From contig VXBP01003652.1 of the NCBI GenBank assembly GCA_013400115.1, forward strand, positions 1,671,811 through 1,735,810: a DNA stretch of 64,000 nt, written 5' to 3'. Of this stretch, positions 57,120-64,000 are shown piece by piece; the stretch's first letter is position 1, and the number at the start of each line of letters is the position of its first letter. This DNA is from Rhinopomastus cyanomelas (lineage: Eukaryota; Chordata; Aves; Bucerotiformes; Rhinopomastidae). The position numbers and the translations under genes were made by a program. A model generated the notes under the pieces. It worked only from the letters and a program-made list of their open reading frames with translations. It ran no database searches and was not told the DNA's origin.

Positions 57120-57395
57120 TAAAGGGCTGAATCATCCCCATGTAATAAACAGGCACTCAGTGACAGCTGCCACTGGGTGGGTTTGACCAGCAGGATTCCC
57201 TCCCATGGTACCATCTCTGCTCCCCAAGAGCACACACCACCACCACTTGCAAACTCCTCCTAGAATTCAAAGCCAACTCAAATCACTAGATTTTCTTCTC
57301 ATTAAAAGAATCAAAGCAGAATCTTTGAGGCCATCACAGTCACGACCATGATGCAGCTTGTCACTCACATCGTATTTGGCCGAAGGGATTATACA

Positions 57396-57565
57396 CACTG
57401 AACGGGCTGCCCAGGGTGGGTGAGATGTCTCCTTCTCTGGAGATGTTTAAAACCCACACAGATATGTTCCTGTGAGACTCAATCTAGGGGATCCTGCTGT
57501 GGTGGGGGAATCTGATGATCTTTCAAGGTCTCTTCCAATCCCTGATGTTCTGTGATTCTGCGATA
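57396..57565 (+). mobile_element. CR1 LINE, family A 3' end
   Basis: tgaacgggctgcccagggtg, gtctccttctctggagatgt and the tail to gttctgtgattctgcga. Confidence 0.93.
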
Positions 57566-58155
57566 CGTGAGGTCTACAAAGGGGAGGTCTGAGGATGGAT
57601 TAAGGAGACCACCTCATTAACAACCAGGCTGGATGCACCTACATGAAGAATGAAAGAACCTTTTACCCTTCTCCACTATTCCAGCCCCCTCTATGCCGAG
57701 GGAGAGCAGCACAGGACATTCTCATCACATCAGACCCTTCTCATCAGACAGTCAAAGTGCCCGAGGCAGAGGCTGAAAACAATTCTGTTGTTTCTAGGAC
57801 ATTCCTTTATCTCACATAAACACTGCAGTAAATACAATCCGTCTAGACTGAGAGGTTGCTTTACAACCCCTCTCACCAACACGGGCTATTTCATAACTTC
57901 ATCTTCTAGGTCTGTGCAAGAACTCGCACCCCGGGCAAACAGGCGGCTTGTGGCGGGGGGGGACCTGGTGCTGCTCTGCAGTCTCAGTGATTTGAGATTC
58001 CCAGCTCGTGCTCATTTTAAATCCTTTACAGTCTCCAACACATGAATGCATCACCCCAACAGCTCTTCTAAAGCAGAGGGAGCTCCAGCTCCACATTGTG
58101 TTTACATTGGATTGAGCTACCCACTCCTCAGCTTGGTCCCAGTGAGAAAGGTCAG
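57566..58155. other. Single-copy intronic DNA, nothing recognised
   Basis: A G run lies at 57954-57961. No exon or repeat is seen. Confidence 0.5.
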
Positions 58156-58535
58156 GAGTCACAGAATCATTAAGCTTGGAAGAGATCTACAAGATCATCC
58201 GGTCCAACCATCAACCCAACCCCATTCTGCCCACTAAACCCTGTTCCCTAGGGCCACATCTACTGGCCTAATGAACCCCTCCTAGGATGGTGACTCCTCA
58301 CATCCCTGGGCAGCTTGTTCCAACCCCTGACCCCTCTTGTCAGGGAAGAAAATTTTCCTGATGTCCAACTTAACCCTGAGACACAACCTGAGGCCATTTC
58401 CTCTTGTCCTATTGCTGGTGACTTGGGAGAAGAGACCGACCCCCACCTCTCTACACCCTCCTGGCAGGTAGCTGTAGAGAGCAATGTGGTCTCCCTCTGC
58501 TTCCTTTTCTCCAGACTAAACAACCCCACCACAGT
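58156..58535 (-). mobile_element. CR1 LINE fragment, family D
   Basis: Tail aatcattaagcttggaagag, ccacatctactggcctaatg, gacttgggagaagagaccga and tagagagcaatgtggtctcc. Sister of 19301. Confidence 0.93.
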
Positions 58536-58828
58536 GTTCAACATCAGCTGCACCCAATTGTCTGTGCTCATCCAATTCAAAGCTGGAAACCATCTCAGCA
58601 CCAGCTGCTAAATGAGCATGAGGTGCCCGTGGCAGTGCCACTGCCCTGCCCACACCTCCAGGTGATGGCTCCACAAAGCCACCAGTGGCTGAGCGTGGGC
58701 AGACAAGCACCAAGGGAGAAGCCCAGCATCTATTTAAAGAGCTGCTGAAAGGGACTGATAGAAACCACAACAAACCAAGGCAGCGGCAGCAGCACCATGG
58801 TATTGCTCCACCAGTGAGCAGCTGGCAG

Positions 58829-59157
58829 CACAGAATCACAGAACATTAGAGATTGGAAGGATCCCTGAAAGACCATCCACTCCAATCCCCCTGACACAGC
58901 AAGATCCCCCAGATCAAGTAGCACAGGAACATAGTCAGGCAGGTTTTAAACATCACCAGAGAAGGAGACTCCACAACCCCCCTGGGCAGCCCCTTCCAGG
59001 GCTCTGTCACCCTCACCGGGTAGAAGGTCTTTCTCACACTGATGTGGAACCTCCTGTGTTCCAGCTCACACCCACTGCCCCTTGTCCTAGCATTAGATGA
59101 CACTGAGCAGAGCCTGGCTCCATCCTCCTGACACCCACCCTTCACATGTTTATCACG
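58829..59157 (-). mobile_element. CR1 LINE fragment, family A
   Basis: Tail, 3' UTR and ORF2 C-terminus. The minus frame 58846-59145 shows KGGCQEDGARLCSVSSNART, CELEHRRFHISVRKTF and LPRGVVESPSLVMF. Confidence 0.94.
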
Positions 59158-62100
59158 AGAGAAGCCACCCCTTGGGATGCCAACTGCAGGGAGGCTTTAG
59201 TGCTGCTCCTCAGGCACAAGAAGGGTGGGTGCAGCCCACGTGTGGGCTCCAGTGGGACAGCTGGCTCCTGCACTACTGCTCTCTCTTGGTGATCTGTGAA
59301 ATGTCTTGAGGAGCTTTTGCTCACTGGCATCTCGAGGTTGGTTTGTTGTTGATGGAAGATGGGGAATCGTTGGCTTAATAGTGTTACTTAATGGCCACAT
59401 GTTACAATTAGCTCCAATTGAACAAGACCTGTGCCGAGGCCATTTTATTCAGCAGTCAATCACACCTTCGGACAAGTAAACACTCGGCAGGAGTGAGAGA
59501 GAGAGAGAGAAATCGATGTTCTCCATGGGGCTCATTCACCACCTGCCAGGCCCAAAATCAATGCTGTCATTTAGAAGCTCTGAACCAGGCCAGCACTGAA
59601 GCAAGGTCCTGCGATCTCCTTTGGTGCACTGCACACCCCGAGTCTTGGCATCACCCTCCTCCACACCCAAAACAACCTCAGCATCCAGCAGCTTCTGGGG
59701 GTGAACACCAGCACCAACCAGGATGCTCCATTCTGGAAATAAAACGCCAGAGACCACAGCATCATCTGCAGATACCAGCATCTCCCACAGTACCAAAAGC
59801 CAAGGCACAAGTTCTTGGGTGAGGAGAGGGATCAGGGCACAGTGGGTGACCTAAAAAGCCATGTCCTAGTTCCATCATGAGGCACTGGAACCGTTTGCCC
59901 AGGGAAATTGAAGCCTGCTAATAGAGGAGAAAAGTCACTCAATCCTCTGAGGGTTGTGAGGAGCCAGAGCTCCAGAGAGGCAGCGGTGACAGCACAGACA
60001 CCTGCACCCCCCCAGTTTCAGAGCAGCTTTGCTTATTTTTAAACACTCTGCAACACCATGAGGTGACTAAGCTGCTCTCAACCGCTGCTCATCCTGCCCC
60101 AGCCCAGTAAAAACCATTCTGGCAGCTCTGCCTGTGCCCTGACCAAAGCAGGACCGTGGCCTCACTCTCACTGAGCAGCTTCCAGCACAAAGATGTGCTG
60201 GAAACTCCTCGTAGCTTCTGGAGTCTCTTTTTAGAGGGTTTTTCATGACTTGATTTATTTTATTGAATTCACTAAGTTTAGAGGCTCCTTGAGTGCTCAG
60301 GGCACTGCTGCCAGTTTAATTCACCTCCACAACTGGTCCTGTAAGCTCATAAAATGCGGTGGAGTTTTCAGTGGAGATCAAGAGGGGTACTCAGGACAAC
60401 CCCACTTCACAAAGGACACCAGGAGTTCAGCTGGGACATGCCCAGTCACCCCAAAGCTCTGCTCCAGCATCCTGGGGAGGGAAGGACAGGTCAGATACTT
60501 CTGCTGTGGGAAACTCCACCTCAGTCTAAGGGAAGATGATGGGAGGCTCAAAAGCCATGGGTGTTCCTGCCTCCACAGCAGAAGAGGCAAACAGAAAGCT
60601 GCTCAACACAGCAGCATTTGCCCAACAACCAACCTGCCTGAGGTGGTGTCTGACAGATGCTCTTGAGCATCGGAGCAGCCTCTGGACTCTGCGTTTGGGA
60701 TGGTGCAACAGAAGGAGGTGGAAGGGAGTCCCCAAAAGACAGTTAAGGTTAAAATGCAAGAAAAGGAAAGAAATGGGGGTAGGATATTTTGTCTGGCAGG
60801 ACAGGAGCATGCAACAGCTCTCCAGAAAGGGCCTGCTGCAGAGGCAGCGATCACTGGCGGTGGGGAAAAGTGCTCTGGGCCACTCACAATAGCAGTGGGC
60901 AAGCAGCCACAGGCTGAACCACGGCCAAAGCTGAGGGCTGGAAAGGGGTCCTGCAGCATGCAAGGAACGCTGCAGCTTTGCTGTGTGAGATAACCCGCTG
61001 GCGAATGACGGCAGCAACTTTCTTTAGCACTTCCTGGCTGTGATGTCAGGTTTCCTCTTATCTCACTGCTGGCACAGCTCGAAAGCATCAAGCCAGTCCC
61101 TGACAGGGAGCTGTGAGCATGTGCTTATCACAGCCTTTGCAAACGTGGAAAGGAGGGTCTCTCGTTGAGAAAATGCATCACTCACGCTGATCATGGGGGT
61201 CCTGTGGCAGAAACCTCTCACAAAAGATGAAGGATGTGGCTCTGAATCGCGGCAGGATCCCCTGGGCTACCCTGATACTGCAAATGGGCTTCAAATCTCC
61301 CTTTGCTTGTTCCAAAGTGAAGAGCAGAGAGAAAGTTCAGGGGCAGCCAAGCACCTAGAGGGAAGCACAGGGCTGCTTGATTGAAACTCTGGGTTTCAAT
61401 CTGCAAATCACAACCTTCACTGGAGCTCTGAACGGCTCTGCCACATCCAGGTGGTACCAGCAGGGTTTTGGGAGCAGTCAAAAGCACAAATGGAGCCTGT
61501 ATCCCCCTCCACCAACCACATCTTTCACGGCTTTGTTCCCCCTCCTGCTTCACCCCATTGTCCCTGGTGGAAACGAGCAGCCGCAGAAACGAGACAGAAC
61601 ATCTCTGCAGAACCTCTGCCTTCCCACCCACATTTGGATTCAAGTCGCAGCTCATCAATTACTCTGGATGGACAGATTAAATTCCGGGTTGTTGGACAGC
61701 AGATTTATCCACTGAGAAGTGCAGAATGAAATTATTTCTCCAACAATTTAGTGCTATTACTCCCCCCTCCCCGTTTCAAAGACATTCCTATCGCAGGGAA
61801 CTCACAGGCTGGGCAAATTCCACTTTCAGACTGATTAATGAGCCTGAAATACTGATGAGTATTGACCTCTCCACAAGTTCTCCTCCTCACAGCCACCCAC
61901 AAGCAAGGAGAGTACCTAGAGAGAGAACAACCACTTCTGCTAGCAAACACTCATAGCTTGTCACTGGGAAGACTGGGGGAAAGCAAGCAAAGGTCCTGGT
62001 ATCAGCCAGAGATCAGAGGGGCTGCAAACCTCCAGAGCTCACCAGCAGCTCAGCCCAACAGACCCACAAAAGGGAACCAGGCAGCACTGCTGGGGGATGT

Positions 62101-63655
62101 GCAGCAACACACTGGGACAGGCTGCAGAGTCCCACTGGAGTGCTGCTCATCCTCACACCTTTGCTCATTATCACTCTCACACAGGTCAACCAGATGAAGA
62201 GCTCCCAGTTACACCTCACAGGAAGCTCCCATCACGATATGTGGTCTCTCAAAAGGAAGAGGTCTCTCAGTGAACATCAAGCTCACGAACTGAAAGCCAG
62301 AATGGAGAGTTATAAAACCATTCAAAACTGAAAACCCTAAAGGGAGACTGGGGGGGAACACTGAGCTCAGAAGCCTCACCAGTCCCAGGGGCAGCACAAA
62401 GAGGACACAAACATTAACCAGAGCTCCTGGACTTCACCAGCAAGGACCAGGGGCCAACGTCTCCGAGGTGACGGATGCTCAGAGGATGTGGGAAGAGCGA
62501 GAGACAGGGCACAGGGTTAAACGTTTAACTCCAGTTACTGAGAGAAGCAGAAGAAAGGTTCAGTGATGTCCTGAAGGTGTTTAGGAAACAACAACATCTG
62601 TGCTTCCCTGCTTCCCCTGTTTGCAGGAGACACGAAGGCAGCAGCATCATGTCCCCCCTACCCAGAGCTGCTGTCAGCCTGATGGGAGCTCATCATATTT
62701 TATCCTAGGAAAGTCCTGCTGACCCCAAACTGCCCCCAAGACCACCAGGGTGGTTTTCTCCATTTCACACTGCTCCTTCAGAGAAAGAAATGGCAAAGAG
62801 AAATAAATCCAGAGTGTAACTGAAACCACCATCAGGCAGCAGACAGGTCCCAGGGGATAACGCAGGGCTGGAATTAGGGACCATGATAAGAGACATCCCC
62901 TAGTTTGCAGGAGGGTGAAGGAATCACAGCAAAGGCCTGATGCTTGGACCTCCAAGGCAAAGTCCCAACAGCAGCAATAACCCTCCTGAAGCTTAAAAAC
63001 CAGGGGTTAGGCCCTCCCTGGCAGGAGACCCCACACCACATGGTGGGCAGCTCCACCAGGAGCCCTTGGCTCAGCAGACTGGCTGCCCTGCCATCAGTCC
63101 TCCGATCATCAGAGGGTCACCCTGCAGTGCGCAGGGGCTTTAAATGAGCGGAAGGAAGCTGCAGCTTCCCAGAGAGAACAGCAGAGCTGCAGCCTGTGAC
63201 TGAACTTCCCTCCTTTGTGGAGCCCCCCGAGGGCTGCAAACCCAGGGCTGTGTCAAGACAGCAGCAGTCGCTAAGGCAAGAGCTCTAACTGCAGTACCCG
63301 GGAGTGCTTCCCCGTGGGGTATTTATGGGGTCTGGAAGTCTCTTTTCACACACATCGACAGCCTGGACAGCCAAACCACCCAGAACCCAGCAGATCCAAT
63401 AGGTTCTGCACTGGCCCAAATCCCAGCTGCAGGTCTGAAGTTTGTGTAACCAAAAAACCTCGTCCTTGAGGTTTCAGAAAACCCTAATCTAATCCCCTGC
63501 CTGACGTCAGCCTGCTGATTGTACTTCAGAGATTTATCTTTTAGGTGCCTCAATGATCTGCAAAGCTGTTCCCAAGAATAACAAGAGCTTCTTGCAAAGC
63601 CCCCTCTGAAAGCCCCACTCTTCACCAGCTCCTCTAAGAGAAGGAATTTCAGGTT
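59158..63655. other. Single-copy intron 1 DNA, 4.5 kb, nearly repeat-free
   Basis: It is the longest stretch with almost no CR1. It holds a GA run (59494-59511) and a possible 44-bp CR1 scrap (59873-59916, ggcactggaaccgtttgccc). No exon, CpG island or RNA gene is recognised. Confidence 0.5.
59494..59511. repeat. (GA)n microsatellite
   Basis: About eight GA units. Confidence 0.85.
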
Positions 63656-63753
63656 TCACAGAATCACAGAACATTAGGGATGTGAAGGGACCTTGAAAGA
63701 TCATCCAGTCCAACCCCTCTGCCAGAGCAGGATCCCCTAGATCCAGTCATACA
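63656..63753 (-). mobile_element. CR1 LINE, family A 3' tail
   Basis: ttcacagaatcacagaacat to gatcccctagatccagtcat, then it runs into a minisatellite. Confidence 0.92.
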
Positions 63754-63761
63754 GTCCAGCC

Positions 63762-63962
63762 ATTGAGCCTCCTCAAATGGCCCCACAGACCCTGTTGACT
63801 CTCTTCAAGAAGCCCCAAAAATCCTCCTCAAACAGCTCCTTAGATTCTCCTCAAATGGCCCCATAGACCCTCCTCAAACACCCAACTGACCCTTTTCAGG
63901 AGCCCCACAGATCATCCTCAAATAGCCCAGCTGACCCAGCTCAAAGACCCCACTGACCCAGA
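63762..63962. repeat. Degenerate minisatellite, about 21-25-bp unit
   Basis: About eight diverged units built on tcctcaaatggccccacagaccc, with variants tcctcaaacacccaactgac, cctcaaatagcccagctgac and ctcaaagaccccactgaccc. Confidence 0.82.
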
Positions 63963-64000
63963 CTTTACCCTGCGTGGAAGGACAACATTGCTCTGAGCTA

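Larger units (their letters stand above)
55171..64000 (-). other. VAV2: VAV2 intron upstream of the exon (intron 1), partial
   Basis: This is the 3' part of the intron before the CH-domain exon. No CpG island and no sequence resembling exon 1 (expected to begin MEQWRQCGRWL) occurs up to the window end, so promoter and start codon lie further right. It holds about eight CR1 fragments, a GA run and a degenerate minisatellite. Confidence 0.85.

Noticed and set aside
1..64000. Endogenous retrovirus, LTR or DNA transposon
   Set aside because: No LTR pair, primer-binding site, gag/pol/env motifs or transposase motifs were seen; all reverse-transcriptase similarity is of CR1 type.
1..64000. tRNA, rRNA or microRNA genes
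   Set aside because: No cloverleaf boxes, rRNA cores or convincing precursor hairpins were noticed. The obvious inverted repeats are CR1 pairs.

Overview
The window is eukaryotic and almost entirely intronic. One coding exon is recognisable: 55054-55170 on the minus strand, 117 bp, phase 0 at both ends, with clean splice sites. It encodes 39 residues of the N-terminal calponin-homology (CH) domain of VAV2, a Rho/Rac guanine-nucleotide exchange factor. VAV2 is therefore transcribed right to left. Positions 55171-64000 are the 3' part of the intron before this exon (intron 1 by human numbering), and 1-55053 are the 5' part of the next intron (intron 2). Neither exon 1 nor exon 3 was found, so both introns run past the window edges.

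The organism is a bird. The intronic DNA is full of 5'-truncated CR1 LINEs, recognisable by their 3' ends (short repeats of the gattctgtgattct type) and by the C-terminus of the CR1 ORF2 reverse transcriptase (blocks such as LRELGLFSLEKRRLRGDL, NDRTRGNG, FFPVRVTEPW, LPRGVVESPSLE). By hand tally about 60 copies cover roughly 16 kb, about a quarter of the window. That is far above the load I would expect in chicken or songbirds and fits a woodpecker, toucan, barbet or related lineage where CR1 expanded. The lineage call is an inference.

I sort the copies into informal families. Family A is the youngest-looking and most abundant: 3' tail attagggattggaaggg on the minus strand, ORF2 ending near FLCDLV. 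Family B has a KLHQG motif and ends near RDMV. Family C carries the ggccagcactcaccagacc block, D the catctactggcc block, F the cccagttgttgagcccc block. E, G and H are older types. No copy exceeds about 0.75 kb and none can encode an active element.

Layout: 1-24 kb holds scattered CR1 copies, a CR1-derived tandem repeat (10.2 kb), a single N at an abrupt CR1 edge (11.4 kb) and a nested CR1 with target-site duplication (12.6 kb). 24.6-33 kb contains two pairs of loci sharing chimeric CR1 joints (24.6/31.0 kb and 30.9/32.3 kb) and a nested CR1 cluster. 33-55 kb has the longest CR1 copy (35.7-36.5 kb), a 53/58-bp minisatellite (47.7-48.2 kb) and several AT-rich, CpG-retaining single-copy blocks that could be conserved regulatory elements. 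After the exon at 55.1 kb, intron 1 has fewer CR1 copies, a 4.5-kb block with almost no repeats (59.2-63.6 kb) and a degenerate 23-bp minisatellite at the right edge. No RNA gene, CRISPR array, prokaryotic feature, retrovirus or second host gene was found.
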